A stretch of 64,000 nucleotides of DNA from Ameyamaea chiangmaiensis (GCF_025995235.1 NZ_BAPT01000036.1:62001-126000), one strand, 5' to 3'; positions 33,217 through 42,628 are shown, counted from the stretch's first letter. Notes: generated by a model not told the origin, from the letters alone. Numbers and translations: made by a program.

Positions 33217-34149
33217 ATGGCTCACGAGACTGGGACGGCTGACACCGGCACCGCGCGTTCGCGCGCCTCGCTGCTGAACCGTCTGCGCCATCATCATGCA
33301 CTGGAAGATCGCGGCCACGACAACATCGTGCGCCTGGGGCAGGCCGATCGGGTCTGGTCGGATCTCTACCACCATGCCCTGACGATGCGATGGAGCACGT
33401 TCCTGCTCTGGTCACTGGGATTTTACACCGTCATCAATGTGGTGTTCGCGCTGCTCTACATGACCGCGCCCGGCCAGATCGTGGGGGCGCGGGCAGGTCA
33501 TTTCTCGGACTTCCTGTTTTTCAGCGTCCAGACGCTGTCCACCGTGGGCTACGGCCTGCTGGCCCCGGTCGGCCTGCGCGCCCACGCCATCGTGTCGGTC
33601 GAATTGCTGGCGGGCATGCTGCTCAACGCCGTGGCGACAGGCCTGGTATTCGCGCGTTTTTCACGCCCGCGGGCGCGGGTGATGTTCAGTAACAGGGCCC
33701 TGCTGCGCACCGACGACGGCACGACGCACCTGTCCGTCCGCATGGCCAATCGCCGTCTCAGCCCGATCCTCTCGGTGGATGTGGAGATGTTTCTCGCCCG
33801 GCTGGTCGTCCAGCCCAATGGGCGGCTGGCCCGCCAGTTCGTGCCCCTGGTACTGGTTCAGTCCCATATCCCGGTCCTGCGCTTCGCCTTTCCGCTCCTG
33901 CACGTCGTGGATGACACAAGCCCCCTGCGGACCCTGAGCGCCGCTGAGCTCCGCATGGAGGATGCCGAGATCATCGTGACGCTGACCGGCACGGACGAAA
34001 TGTCCGGACAGAGCGTGTTCGCGCGCACGGCGTACGGCTTCGATCAGGTTCTGCATAATCACCGGTTCGTCGACATCATCGATGCCGCACCTAACGGCCG
34101 GATCACCGTCGACTACACCCGTTTTCACGCCACCGAAGATGGCAGCTGA
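33217..34149 (+). CDS. Inward-rectifier (KirBac-type) potassium channel
   Basis: A 310-residue inner-membrane channel. Two transmembrane helices (about 60-85 and 125-150) flank a pore helix and the selectivity filter in VQTLSTVGYGLLAP, which carries the TVGYG potassium signature. The C-terminal 150 residues form the cytoplasmic immunoglobulin-like domain of Kir channels (SVRMANRRLSPILSVDVEMF, TLTGTDEMSGQSVFARTAY). An amphipathic slide helix precedes the first membrane helix (ADRVWSDLYHHALTMRW). It is not in an operon with the Kup potassium transporter at 52 kb. Confidence 0.93.
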   Translation: MAHETGTADTGTARSRASLLNRLRHHHALEDRGHDNIVRLGQADRVWSDLYHHALTMRWSTFLLWSLGFYTVINVVFALLYMTAPGQIVGARAGHFSDFLFFSVQTLSTVGYGLLAPVGLRAHAIVSVELLAGMLLNAVATGLVFARFSRPRARVMFSNRALLRTDDGTTHLSVRMANRRLSPILSVDVEMFLARLVVQPNGRLARQFVPLVLVQSHIPVLRFAFPLLHVVDDTSPLRTLSAAELRMEDAEIIVTLTGTDEMSGQSVFARTAYGFDQVLHNHRFVDIIDAAPNGRITVDYTRFHATEDGS

Positions 34150-34550
34150 CGCATGGCGTCTTCCAGCCGCACCAGCGGAATGGACGGTGCGCGCGTGTCC
34201 GTCAGCAGCACCCCCGCCTCCGCCGCCAGGGCCGCCACGCTGTCGAAGCCGGGCGCGTGTCGGGCCAGGATCACCGCACCGATCCCCAGCCGCACCGCTT
34301 CGGCGGCCCGCCCGGCCGCTACCCCGCAGTCGAGAATGGGGGGCATGCACAACGCGACATCCGGCGCGACACAGGCGGCCATCAGCGCATGCCACCACGC
34401 GGGACCGAGATAGGCCCCGGCACCGGGCGGCGAGATCAGCGTGCCGGTGCCGGGACGCGTGCTCAGGGCCGCAAGCGCCTGTCGCGCGTCGGCGACATCG
34501 AACACCTCGACCAGAATTGGTGGCGGCGGGCAGGTCTGGGACGGGATCAT
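34125..34550 (-). CDS. Hypothetical protein, TIM-barrel fragment-like
   Basis: A 141-residue frame, MIPSQTCPPPPILVEVFDVA onward, with alternating strands and helices (GVAAGRAAEAVRLGIGAVIL, SVAALAAEAGVLL) that recall half of a TIM barrel such as thiamine-phosphate synthase. No catalytic motif is clear. It overlaps the 3' end of the potassium channel gene by 25 bp in convergent orientation and diverges from the zapA-side genes. Balanced composition supports a real gene, but I cannot name it. Confidence 0.5.
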   Translation of the reverse strand: MIPSQTCPPPPILVEVFDVADARQALAALSTRPGTGTLISPPGAGAYLGPAWWHALMAACVAPDVALCMPPILDCGVAAGRAAEAVRLGIGAVILARHAPGFDSVAALAAEAGVLLTDTRAPSIPLVRLEDAMRQLPSSVA

Positions 34551-34620
34551 GCTTGACGTTCGGCGGCGCGCGGGTGATCCCTGTAGCCTACAAGGACAGG
34601 CCGAGGATGCAACCGACCCG

Positions 34621-34851
34621 ATGACTGGCGAATTCGACCTTGGCGATACGGACCCCGCCGACCGGCTGGAAAACGCACTGAACCGGATTGCCTACGCACT
34701 GCATCGCTCCGCCGATCAGCGCCCGGTATCCGCGCCGCCGGCACCGGCCGGCCCGCAGGTCGACATGCACGCGCTGGCCGCAAACATCGACGCCGTCGTT
34801 CATCGCATACGCACCCTGCTCGACGAAACGTCACCCGGGACGGAGGGCTGA
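34621..34851 (+). CDS. Small protein upstream of zapA (DUF4164-like)
   Basis: A 76-residue acidic protein (MTGEFDLGDTDPADRLENAL onward) with two amphipathic helices and an Ala/Pro linker, resembling the short coiled-coil proteins that precede zapA in Alphaproteobacteria. It ends three bases before zapA. A role next to ZapA in cell division is inferred from position only. Confidence 0.6.
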   Translation: MTGEFDLGDTDPADRLENALNRIAYALHRSADQRPVSAPPAPAGPQVDMHALAANIDAVVHRIRTLLDETSPGTEG

Positions 34852-34854
34852 GCC

Positions 34855-35196
34855 ATGGGTCAGGTCAATCTGCGCATCAACGGCTATGTCTATACGATCG
34901 GCTGCGCCGACGGCGAGGAAGGCCACCTGCAGGCCATGGGCCGTGTCGTCGAATCACGCATCGACGCCCTTCGCTCGTCGGGCGCACGCACGGGCGAGGC
35001 ACGCACCCTTCTGCTAGCGGCCCTGCAACTGGCGGACGAGGTTCACGACCTGTCCGCCAACCGCCTGCCGAGCAGTGCCGCCGAGGAACTGGCCGGCGCC
35101 CGCGCCGCACGGCTGGAGAACCAGCAGCGCCGCGAGCAGCTCGCGCTTCTGGTCGAGCGGGCGGAAGGCATTGCAGCCGCGCTCGAGCAGGACTAG
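34855..35196 (+). CDS. zapA: Cell division protein ZapA
   Basis: A 113-residue Z-ring-associated protein that bundles FtsZ filaments. The N-terminal globular part reads VNLRINGYVYTIGCADGEEG, followed by HLQAMGRVVESRIDALRSSG and a C-terminal coiled coil (about 70-110) used for tetramer formation. It lies between a small coiled-coil gene and the 6S RNA, the conserved zapA-ssrS-fthC order of Proteobacteria. Confidence 0.9.
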   Translation: MGQVNLRINGYVYTIGCADGEEGHLQAMGRVVESRIDALRSSGARTGEARTLLLAALQLADEVHDLSANRLPSSAAEELAGARAARLENQQRREQLALLVERAEGIAAALEQD

Positions 35197-35336
35197 ACTG
35201 CCCTCGCGGGGCTGGCCTGTGCGTCAGGTAACTCAACCCCTGGGCCGATAAGCACTTCCTTAGGGAGCTGGCTCTGACGTGATCCTGGTCATGTTATCTG
35301 GTGCCCACCTGCGTGAGCAGGTCCGGGAGGGCTGAA
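35197..35336 (+). ncRNA. ssrS: 6S RNA
   Basis: About 140 nt between zapA and the 5-formyltetrahydrofolate cyclo-ligase gene, the standard place for 6S RNA. The closing stem GCCCTC (35200-35205) pairs with GAGGGC (35327-35332). Near the middle, GGGCCGATAAGCACTTCCTT and AGGGAGCTGGCTC fit the central region of alphaproteobacterial 6S RNAs. The RNA binds housekeeping RNA polymerase in stationary phase. Exact ends are approximate. Confidence 0.8.
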
Positions 35337-35349
35337 AAGACCGACGGCA

Positions 35350-35934
35350 GTGGTGGCTCCGCACCCCCTTTCCGATCCGCCCGACATCGTCGAGGCCAAG
35401 GCGGCCCTGCGCCGCCTCATGCGCGACCGTCCACCCCCCACACCGGGCGAGACGGCGTTGCTGATCGACGTCATGCGGGCGGCGGCCGGGGACGCCCACG
35501 CGCACTGCGTGGCCAGCCTCTGGCCTCTCGAGGGCGAGCCCGATCTCCGGCCGCTTGCCCACGCGCTGCATGGCGCGGGTCGGCAGGTCGCCCTGCCGGA
35601 AACCACGCCGCGCGGCCACCCGCTGCGGTTCCGCCGCTGGACCCCCGACACACCCATGCGCCCTGGACGCTTCGGCACGCGCTTCCCCGACGGACCCTAT
35701 GCAGAGCCGGACCTGATCTTCGTGCCGCTTCTGTGTTTCGACCGACGCGGTTTTCGCCTTGGTTATGGCGGCGGCTACTACGACCGGACCCTGGCCGAGC
35801 GTCCCGACGCCCGGGCGATCGGCTTTGCCTTTTCCCGGCAGGAGGTGGCCTTCGTGCCCACGGGCCCTTATGACGTGGCCCTCGACCACGTAGCGACCGA
35901 GCACGGGGTCATCACCTGCGCAAAAGGGGCCTGA
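35350..35934 (+). CDS. fthC: 5-formyltetrahydrofolate cyclo-ligase
   Basis: A 194-residue enzyme converting 5-formyl-THF to 5,10-methenyl-THF with ATP. Family motifs are an N-terminal KAALRRLMRDR, the folate-site DLIFVPLLCFDRRGFRLGYG and the nucleotide-loop GYGGGYYDRTLA. Length is normal. It starts 14 bp after the 6S RNA and may be made from the same primary transcript. The YmdB-like phosphoesterase gene begins two bases after its stop. Confidence 0.92.
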   Translation: MVAPHPLSDPPDIVEAKAALRRLMRDRPPPTPGETALLIDVMRAAAGDAHAHCVASLWPLEGEPDLRPLAHALHGAGRQVALPETTPRGHPLRFRRWTPDTPMRPGRFGTRFPDGPYAEPDLIFVPLLCFDRRGFRLGYGGGYYDRTLAERPDARAIGFAFSRQEVAFVPTGPYDVALDHVATEHGVITCAKGA

Positions 35935-35936
35935 CA

Positions 35937-36752
35937 GTGCGGATTCTGTTTCTGGGTGACGTGGTCGGACGTGTCGGGCGCGAGGCGGTCATAAGTCGCC
36001 TCCCCGACCTGCGGCGCACGCTGGCCCTCGACCTGGTGGTCGTGAACGCCGAGAACGCCAGCCACGGCTTCGGTCTGTCGCCCCAGATCGCGACCGAACT
36101 GTTCGAGGCCGGGGCGGACGTGCTGACGCTGGGCAACCACGCCTGGGACCGCAAGGACCTGATCGGCCATATCGACGCGACACCGCGGATTATCAGGCCG
36201 CTGAATTTTCCGCCTGGAACCCCCGGCAACGGCAGTGTGGTCGTCAGCCTGGTCGACGGCCGCAAGGCGCTGGTCGTCAACGTGATGGGGCGGCTGTTCA
36301 TGGACCCGCTCGACGATCCGTTCCGCGCCGTGACCGACCTGCTGGCGCGGCAGCGTCTCGGCGCCACCGTTCAGGCCATCATCATCGACCTCCATGCCGA
36401 GGCCACCAGCGAGAAATGGGCCTTCGGTCATGCCTTTGACGGCAGCGCGTCGCTGATCGTCGGCACCCACACCCATACACCCACCGCCGACCACCGGATT
36501 CTGCCGCGCGGCACGGCCTACCAGACCGATGCGGGCATGTGTGGCGACTACGACAGCGTCATCGGCATGCGCAAGGAGGCCGCCATCGCGCGCTTCATCC
36601 GCAAGATGCCGGGCGAGCGTCTGCAACCCGCCGAGGGCGAGGCCTCGATCGCCGGGATGATGGTCGAGACCGACGACACGACCGGTCTTGCCCGTCGCAT
36701 GGCTCCCCTGCGGCAGGGGGGACACCTGTCGCAGACGCTGCCGGATTTCTGA
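35937..36752 (+). CDS. YmdB-type metallophosphoesterase (TIGR00282)
   Basis: A 271-residue metallophosphoesterase starting with GTG. The dinuclear metal motifs appear as ILFLGDVVGRVGR, VVNAENASHG, LTLGNHAWDR and IIIDLHAEATSEKWA, with VGTHTHTPTAD near the C-terminus. YmdB of Bacillus cleaves 2',3'-cyclic nucleotides; the substrate here is not known. It is two bases after fthC and clearly cotranscribed. Confidence 0.9.
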   Translation: MRILFLGDVVGRVGREAVISRLPDLRRTLALDLVVVNAENASHGFGLSPQIATELFEAGADVLTLGNHAWDRKDLIGHIDATPRIIRPLNFPPGTPGNGSVVVSLVDGRKALVVNVMGRLFMDPLDDPFRAVTDLLARQRLGATVQAIIIDLHAEATSEKWAFGHAFDGSASLIVGTHTHTPTADHRILPRGTAYQTDAGMCGDYDSVIGMRKEAAIARFIRKMPGERLQPAEGEASIAGMMVETDDTTGLARRMAPLRQGGHLSQTLPDF

Positions 36753-36857
36753 GCCCCCGTCTGACAAGGGGCCGCACAAACGCACATCCGCGCGGCGCGC
36801 AGACGCATCGGATCGTCATGACGAAGCGTTAGGGCCTTCCGAGCAACCGGAGCGCCC

Positions 36858-38330
36858 ATGAACACACCCGATACCCCACCCGCCATCGTCTGGTTCCGCG
36901 AGGACCTGCGTCTGGCGGACAATCCCGCCCTGCGCGAGGCCGCCCGCACCGGGGCGGCCCTTGTGTGCGTCTACATCGCCGATCCCGATGCCATGCCTGG
37001 CGCGGCCGCGCGGTGGTGGCTGGACGGCGGTCTGCGGGCGCTCGATCGCGACCTGCACGCCCTCGGCGGCCGGCTGGTCGTGCTGGACGGCACGGCGCAG
37101 GCGTGCCTGACGCACCTGATAAAGCGGACGGGCGCGCGGCAGGTGTTCTGGAACCGGCGCTACAGCCCCCCGGGACGGCAGAGCGACGATGCGATCGAAG
37201 ACGCTCTCTCCCGCGCTGACATCGCGGTCCATACCTTCAACGGCAGCCTGCTGTATGAGCCCGGTGACGTACGCACCAAGGCGGGTGAGCCGTTTCGTGT
37301 CTATGGTGCTTGGTGGCGGGCCGCACGGCAGGCCGGTGGTCCCGGGCGGCCGATCGCGGCACCGGACACCCTGACCTTCGCAGCCGTCCCGCACGATCTG
37401 GAGGGGCATGTGCCCTCGATCGACGCGCTGGGGCTGACACCCCGTCACCCGGACTGGGCGGGCGGCCTGCGCGAGGCCTGGGCGCCGGGAGAGGCCGCCG
37501 CGCACGACCGTCTGGACCATTTTCTCGCCGAGGGTCTACGCGACTACGCGCGCGGCCGCGATCTCCCGGCCGAGGACGGCACGTCGCGCCTGTCGGCCGC
37601 CCTGCATGTCGGCCATCTGTCGGCCCGGCAGGTCTGGCACGCCGCCCACGCCGCCGTTCATGGACGGCACGGGGGGGCCTCGGGGCGCGATCTCGAGAAA
37701 TTCCTCGCCGAACTGGGCTGGCGCGATTTCGCCGCAGCCCAACTGTTCGACGCGCCCGATCTGGTGGAGCGCAACCACCGCCCGGAATACGACGCCATCG
37801 GCTGGCGCGACGACGACGACGCGTTCGACGCCTGGGCGAAGGGGCGCACGGGCTATCCCATCGTCGACGCGGGGATGCGGCAGCTCTGGACCACGGGCTG
37901 GATGCACAACCGCGTACGCATGGTCGTGGCCTCGTTCCTGACCAAGCACCTGCTGATCGACTGGCGTCGGGGCGAGCGCTGGTTTCGCGACACGCTGGTC
38001 GATGCCAACATCGCCAGCAACGTGGTGAACTGGCAGTGGGTCGCGGGCTGCGGTGTCGACGCGGCGCCCTATTTCCGCATCATGAACCCGGTGCTTCAGG
38101 GCGAGAAATTCGACCCCGACGGACGTTACATCCGCGCGTGGGTGCCCGAACTGGCCGACCTGCCCGACAGCGTGATCCATGCCCCCTGGAGTGCGACGGC
38201 CATGGAATGCGAGCGCCACAAGGTGCGGCTGGGACGCGACTATCCCGAACCCATCGTCGATCACAAGGCCGCGCGGCAGCGGGCACTGGAGTGCTTCGAA
38301 CGCGTCAAGCGACGCCAGCGCGAGGGGTGA
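36858..38330 (+). CDS. phrB: Deoxyribodipyrimidine photolyase
   Basis: A 490-residue blue-light DNA repair enzyme that splits cyclobutane pyrimidine dimers. The N-terminal antenna domain starts PAIVWFREDLRLADNPALRE. The FAD domain carries FLAELGWRDFAAAQL, GYPIVDAGMRQLWTTGWMHN and NVVNWQWVAGCGVDAAPYFR, which holds the Trp chain and the FAD contacts of class I CPD photolyases. No loss of key residues is apparent. It stands alone, 105 bp after the YmdB-like gene. Confidence 0.94.
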   Translation: MNTPDTPPAIVWFREDLRLADNPALREAARTGAALVCVYIADPDAMPGAAARWWLDGGLRALDRDLHALGGRLVVLDGTAQACLTHLIKRTGARQVFWNRRYSPPGRQSDDAIEDALSRADIAVHTFNGSLLYEPGDVRTKAGEPFRVYGAWWRAARQAGGPGRPIAAPDTLTFAAVPHDLEGHVPSIDALGLTPRHPDWAGGLREAWAPGEAAAHDRLDHFLAEGLRDYARGRDLPAEDGTSRLSAALHVGHLSARQVWHAAHAAVHGRHGGASGRDLEKFLAELGWRDFAAAQLFDAPDLVERNHRPEYDAIGWRDDDDAFDAWAKGRTGYPIVDAGMRQLWTTGWMHNRVRMVVASFLTKHLLIDWRRGERWFRDTLVDANIASNVVNWQWVAGCGVDAAPYFRIMNPVLQGEKFDPDGRYIRAWVPELADLPDSVIHAPWSATAMECERHKVRLGRDYPEPIVDHKAARQRALECFERVKRRQREG

Positions 38331-38405
38331 CGCGGAACGCCGCAGGACACACAGGCGTTAACCAGAGCCCACGGATCGCGTCGGGCAGCGCACAGGGGAT
38401 CCTTC

Positions 38406-40298
38406 ATGCACGGCACACCCGACCCTAACGCGGACGACACACCCGCATCAGGCACCCAGCGCACGGATGGCTTTCTGCCGCTGGCCTCCTACGGGGCTCT
38501 GGGTGATGGCCGTTCCGTCGCGCTGAGCGGTGCCGACGGCGCGATCGACTGGTGGTGCGTGCCGGCCATCGACTCACTGCCCCTGTTCGACCGGCTGCTG
38601 GATGCCGACGAAGGCGGCACGTTCGCGCTGACCCCGGAGGGCCCGTTTCGCACCACGCGCTGCTATCGCCGCGACAGCAACGTGCTGGAGACGACCTTTC
38701 ATACGCCGACGGGCGTGGCTCGCCTGACCGAATCCCTCAACAGCGGTCATGCCGGCCGGCTTCCGTGGGCCGAACTCGCGCGCCGTCTGGAGGGCATTGA
38801 GGGCAGCGTCCGCTTTCGGCTCCATATCGTGTTCAGCCACCAGTCCGGATCCGCCAGCCCGTACCGGTCGACGATCGACCGATTCACCGTGTTCCACGTC
38901 CGCCATGTGATCGGCCTTCTCCTGCACAGCGACACGGTGACCTGCACGCGTGAGGACGGCGGCATCACCGGCCATGTCACGCTGCGCGCGGGCGAACGGG
39001 CCGTGGTGGCGATCGTGGCGGGCGAGGACGAACCGCTGGTCGTGCCCCCGATCGACGCTATCGACGCCCGCATCGACCTGTCCGATCAGGCATGGCGCAA
39101 CTGGACCGCCGCCATTACCTATGACGGGCCGCGACGCGACGCCTTCGTCCGCAGCGCGCTGGCGCTGAAGCTGCTGGTCTACTCGCCCTCGGGCGCGATC
39201 GCGGCGGCCGCCACCACATCGCTGCCCGAAAAGATCGGCGGCGCCAAGAACTATGACTATCGCTACGCGTGGGTGCGCGACGCCGGCTACACGATAAAAG
39301 CATTTCTGGCCGTCGGCGCACAGGCCGAGGCCAAGGCGGGCTTCACGTGGCTGCTCCGCCAGTACCGACACCATGGTCCGGCCGTGTGCTATCGTCTGGA
39401 CGGCGGTCTGGTGGGCGATGTGGAAGAGCGGGACGTGCCGGGTTACCGCAATACGGGCCCAGTGGTGGTCGGCAACCTGGCGACGCGGCAGCACCAGCAC
39501 GGCATCTTCGGCGACATCTTCGGCACGGCCTGGTACTTTGTCGATAACGGCAATATCCTCGACACACGCAGCGCAAACCTGCTGGCCGAACTGGCCGACG
39601 AAGCCGCCGACCGGTGGCGGCAAAAGGACGCAGGCATATGGGAGCTTCCGCAGAGCGAGCACTATACGTTTTCCAAGATCAGCTGCTGGCAGGCGCTGGC
39701 CCGCGCCGTCGAACTCGCCGATCGCGGACAACTGCCGACCATGTGCCGCGATCGCTGGGCGCGCGAACGCGACCGGATCGAAACATGGATCAACGAACAC
39801 TGCTGGTCGGAGGCGCGACAGGCCTACGTCATGTTTCCGGGTTCGACGGCACTGGACGCGGCGATGGCCATGGCGGTGCGCCTCCGGTTCGGCAATGACG
39901 ACCGGATGCGCGGCACGCTGCGCGCGATCGACGCGGCCCTTGGCGCGGGGCCGTTTCACTATCGCTACAGCGGCATGGAGGCCGAGGAAGGGTGCTTCAT
40001 CGCCTGTTCGTTCTGGATCGCCGAAGCCTGGGCGCTGCTGGGCGACAGCGACCATGCCGAGCGCGCGCTGGACGCGCTGACGCCCTCCCTCGACCGTGGC
40101 GTAGGCGTCTACACCGAAATGATCGACCCGCGCACGGACGACTTTCTGGGCAACATGCCCCAGGGCCTGTCGCATCTGGCCCTGATCGCGCTTCTGGAAT
40201 CGCTGGACGCGCTGCGCCGGGGAATCGCCGATCCTCCGGGCAACGGCCAGCGACAAAGGGCCGGAGCCCTTCCGCCCAGCCCCGCGACACCGGGCTGA
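38406..40298 (+). CDS. Glycoside hydrolase family 15 protein (glucoamylase/trehalase-like)
   Basis: A 630-residue cytoplasmic protein with no signal peptide. The N-terminal beta-sandwich (about 20-250) starts LASYGALGDGRSVALSGADG. The catalytic (alpha/alpha)6 barrel carries KNYDYRYAWVRDAGYTIKAF and the general-acid Glu in GIWELPQSEHYTFSKISCWQ. Bacterial members act as glucoamylases or trehalases. Length matches the roughly 600-residue bacterial group. Being cytoplasmic, it probably degrades internal glucan or trehalose; which one is open. Confidence 0.88.
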   Translation: MHGTPDPNADDTPASGTQRTDGFLPLASYGALGDGRSVALSGADGAIDWWCVPAIDSLPLFDRLLDADEGGTFALTPEGPFRTTRCYRRDSNVLETTFHTPTGVARLTESLNSGHAGRLPWAELARRLEGIEGSVRFRLHIVFSHQSGSASPYRSTIDRFTVFHVRHVIGLLLHSDTVTCTREDGGITGHVTLRAGERAVVAIVAGEDEPLVVPPIDAIDARIDLSDQAWRNWTAAITYDGPRRDAFVRSALALKLLVYSPSGAIAAAATTSLPEKIGGAKNYDYRYAWVRDAGYTIKAFLAVGAQAEAKAGFTWLLRQYRHHGPAVCYRLDGGLVGDVEERDVPGYRNTGPVVVGNLATRQHQHGIFGDIFGTAWYFVDNGNILDTRSANLLAELADEAADRWRQKDAGIWELPQSEHYTFSKISCWQALARAVELADRGQLPTMCRDRWARERDRIETWINEHCWSEARQAYVMFPGSTALDAAMAMAVRLRFGNDDRMRGTLRAIDAALGAGPFHYRYSGMEAEEGCFIACSFWIAEAWALLGDSDHAERALDALTPSLDRGVGVYTEMIDPRTDDFLGNMPQGLSHLALIALLESLDALRRGIADPPGNGQRQRAGALPPSPATPG

Positions 40299-40416
40299 CG
40301 GGCGGCCCAGCCTAGACGTGTCGCGAAGGGGCACGGTATGGTCGACGACGTCTCCAGCCTGTTCCAGTCTTCCGCGCCCGCCCGCAGCGGCCGCACCAGG
40401 AGCCCGGATTTCTCTG

Positions 40417-41667
40417 ATGAGCCTTCAGCCCGCCGCCCGCGTTTCTGACCCTTTCGGCCACGCGGCGACGCTCGGCGGCCTCGCGGCCGGGATGGCCGTG
40501 GGCGCGGCGATCGGGGCGGGTATCCTCGCCACGGGCGGTCTGGGCGCCGTGGCGATCGGGGCCGCCCTCGCCACGACCGGGCTAGGCGCTGCGATCGGCA
40601 GCATGATGGCTGGACCCGTCACCGGCGTGATCACGACCGGCTCACCCAACACCTTCATCAATCTTCTGCCGGCCGCGATGGTTGGCCTGTCCACCGGCGA
40701 ATGCGTCATGCATGCCGGCGCCCCGATCCCGGTCACCACGGGTGCGGCGACCGTATTCATCAACGGTCGACCGGCTGCGCGCGTCTCCGACCTGATGGCG
40801 TGCGGGGCGAACATTCGCACCGGATCGCTCAACGTCTTGATCGGCGGACCGCGACAGTCACCGGTCTGTTCGGCCCTGCGTGACGAACAGGCCACGTTCG
40901 AGCGTTTTCGCGTCGACGCACAGGCCGCGAGCGCCGCCTATGATCCTCCTGAAAGCCGGACGCCGCCAGACGGATATCGCAATGCGACCGATGACGATCT
41001 GAGAACGCTCGGCCTGAAAAAAAGCATGCTGGAGCATCCCGTCGACCCAAGGACCACCAAACCGACCGACTTTCGGGCGGCGGTATTCATCAACAACACG
41101 ACCAATGCCCCGATCGTCGCCTTCAAGGGCACGAGCAGCGGCGAGGACTGGAAAACCAATGCCGCACAGGGCCTTGGGCACCACACATTTTATTATGACC
41201 AGGCGCAGAAGATCGCGACAAACGTCCGTGACTCCGCCGGGGGCGAGAGCGCTCATTTCACCGGCCACTCGCTCGGTGGCGGGATGGCTTCGGCGGCCGC
41301 GAGCGCGACGGGTCTGCCGGCGACGACGTTCAACCCGGCCGGACTGAACGCCAAAACGGTCCCGCATCCGGTAAACGCCGATATTGACGAGATCCACGTC
41401 AAGGGCGAAGTCCTGCATGGCGCTCAGTCGACATTGCCGATCCCCGAAGCGGCCGCGACCAGAACCTGGGCGCTCGACCCACCAGGTTTCATCAGTGCAG
41501 CCACAGACCCGCGCTGGAAGGTCAGCGCGGCCGGTCTGCTGCGGGCATCCCTCATCGGCGCTGGCATCGGCGACGTTCTGCTTCACTTCATGGATAACGT
41601 CGACGCATCGCTGCGCCAGCGTCAGCGCCAGATCCAGCGATCCCTCGTCAGAAACGGGTGCCTCTGA
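40417..41667 (+). CDS. PrePAAR/PAAR type VI secretion effector with lipase domain
   Basis: A 416-residue probable antibacterial toxin carried on the type VI spike. Residues 6-15, AARVSDPFGH, match the prePAAR motif AARxxDxxxH. Residues about 17-66 are a Gly/Ala-rich pair of transmembrane helices (LGGLAAGMAVGAAIGAGILA). A PAAR domain follows at about 70-145 (TGSPNTFINLLPA, TVFINGRPAARVSDL). From about 225 a class 3 lipase fold has the nucleophile elbow FTGHSLGGGMAS with Ser285. This layout needs an Eag chaperone, and one lies two genes on. ATG 40417 begins at the prePAAR segment. No other secretion genes are in the window. Confidence 0.85.
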   Translation: MSLQPAARVSDPFGHAATLGGLAAGMAVGAAIGAGILATGGLGAVAIGAALATTGLGAAIGSMMAGPVTGVITTGSPNTFINLLPAAMVGLSTGECVMHAGAPIPVTTGAATVFINGRPAARVSDLMACGANIRTGSLNVLIGGPRQSPVCSALRDEQATFERFRVDAQAASAAYDPPESRTPPDGYRNATDDDLRTLGLKKSMLEHPVDPRTTKPTDFRAAVFINNTTNAPIVAFKGTSSGEDWKTNAAQGLGHHTFYYDQAQKIATNVRDSAGGESAHFTGHSLGGGMASAAASATGLPATTFNPAGLNAKTVPHPVNADIDEIHVKGEVLHGAQSTLPIPEAAATRTWALDPPGFISAATDPRWKVSAAGLLRASLIGAGIGDVLLHFMDNVDASLRQRQRQIQRSLVRNGCL

Positions 41668-42173
41668 TGCGCGTCCTGCCCCTCGTTCTCGCAGCCTGCC
41701 TGTGCTGCGCCGCTTGCAAGAAAAAGGAACACACCGTGAGCCAGCATCATGACGAGCCCAAGGTGGGAGAGGTCGACCCCCGCTATCCGCACATCCCTAT
41801 GATTGGCGCTGTGATGAACTCGGACACGGACGCGGTGCGGACACTCGCCGCTCAGGGCATCGGTCTCAATGAGCGCGCCCCAGAGGACCAGTCGACGCCG
41901 ATGATCAATGCCGCCCAGACCGATCAGTGGCCTGTCGTGGAAATCCTTCTCGATCACGGCGCGGATATCTGGGCGCATGACGAGTTCGGCATTACGGCGG
42001 CACAGCGTACGATCACGAGCCGCATCCTGCGCGGTTCGCCCGAAGATGACGCCCGACTGCGCGTGATCGAAAAACTCAAGGCGCGTGGCTATCCCTTTCC
42101 GCCGCCGGGTCGCGACGAGGTTCTTGCCCTCGACAAGGCCGGGAAATGGCCGCCGCCGGGAGTACACCCCTGA
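41667..42173 (+). CDS. Ankyrin-repeat lipoprotein, probable immunity to the lipase effector
   Basis: A 168-residue periplasmic lipoprotein. The leader MRVLPLVLAACLCCAAC has a lipobox ending at a Cys, then KKKEH. Ankyrin-like repeats follow: HIPMIGAVMNSDTDAVRTLA, then STPMINAAQTDQWPVVEILL and DHGADIWAHDEFGITAAQRT. Immunity proteins of type VI lipase effectors are often ankyrin proteins placed in the periplasm, where the effector acts. Its ATG overlaps the effector stop (TGATG) and its stop overlaps the chaperone ATG, so the three are translated together. Confidence 0.75.
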   Translation: MRVLPLVLAACLCCAACKKKEHTVSQHHDEPKVGEVDPRYPHIPMIGAVMNSDTDAVRTLAAQGIGLNERAPEDQSTPMINAAQTDQWPVVEILLDHGADIWAHDEFGITAAQRTITSRILRGSPEDDARLRVIEKLKARGYPFPPPGRDEVLALDKAGKWPPPGVHP

Positions 42174-42628
42174 TGTCCAGCGCCGACCGTACCCTCTCGA
42201 CACAGGGCATGTCGATCACCTGTCCCGACGGGTGGCGCGATGCGTCGATGCTCATTCTCTCGGCGACAGCACCGTCGCCATCGGGCATCACGCCCAACCT
42301 CGTCATCACGCGCGAGCCTCTGCCGGACCCGGAAACCGCTGATCGTGTCGCGCGGCTTCAGGACTTCGTCGACCGACAGATCGATCAGATGCACACCGCG
42401 CTCAAGGACTTTCGGGAGGTGGCACACCGCCGCGCCACCGCCGAACGTCCGGGTGTCGCGTTGACGATTGAGTGGACGTCCAACGGCATCCCCGTCACGC
42501 AGGCGATCACCTACGCCTATGCCGACGCCCGGACGGTTGTCATCTCCACGGCGACGGCCAGTCAATCGGAGTTCCCGCAGGCAGAGCCACAGTTTCTCGC
42601 GCTGCTACGAAGCTTTCGCATGGGTTGA
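42173..42628 (+). CDS. Eag-type effector chaperone (DUF1795/DcrB fold)
   Basis: A 151-residue cytoplasmic protein of the DUF1795/DcrB group: MSITCPDGWRDASMLIL, then NLVITREPLPDPETADRVAR and LQDFVDRQIDQMHTALKDF, and a strand-rich end with TIEWTSNGIPVTQAITYAY. Eag chaperones shield the N-terminal transmembrane helices of prePAAR effectors and load them on VgrG. The effector two genes upstream has exactly such helices. No signal peptide is present, which separates it from DcrB lipoproteins. The start overlaps the immunity gene stop. Confidence 0.8.
   Translation: MSSADRTLSTQGMSITCPDGWRDASMLILSATAPSPSGITPNLVITREPLPDPETADRVARLQDFVDRQIDQMHTALKDFREVAHRRATAERPGVALTIEWTSNGIPVTQAITYAYADARTVVISTATASQSEFPQAEPQFLALLRSFRMG

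Noticed and set aside
38574..40334. 586-residue minus-strand frame opposite the GH15 gene
   Set aside because: The GH15 gene shows catalytic motifs; the opposite frame shows none.
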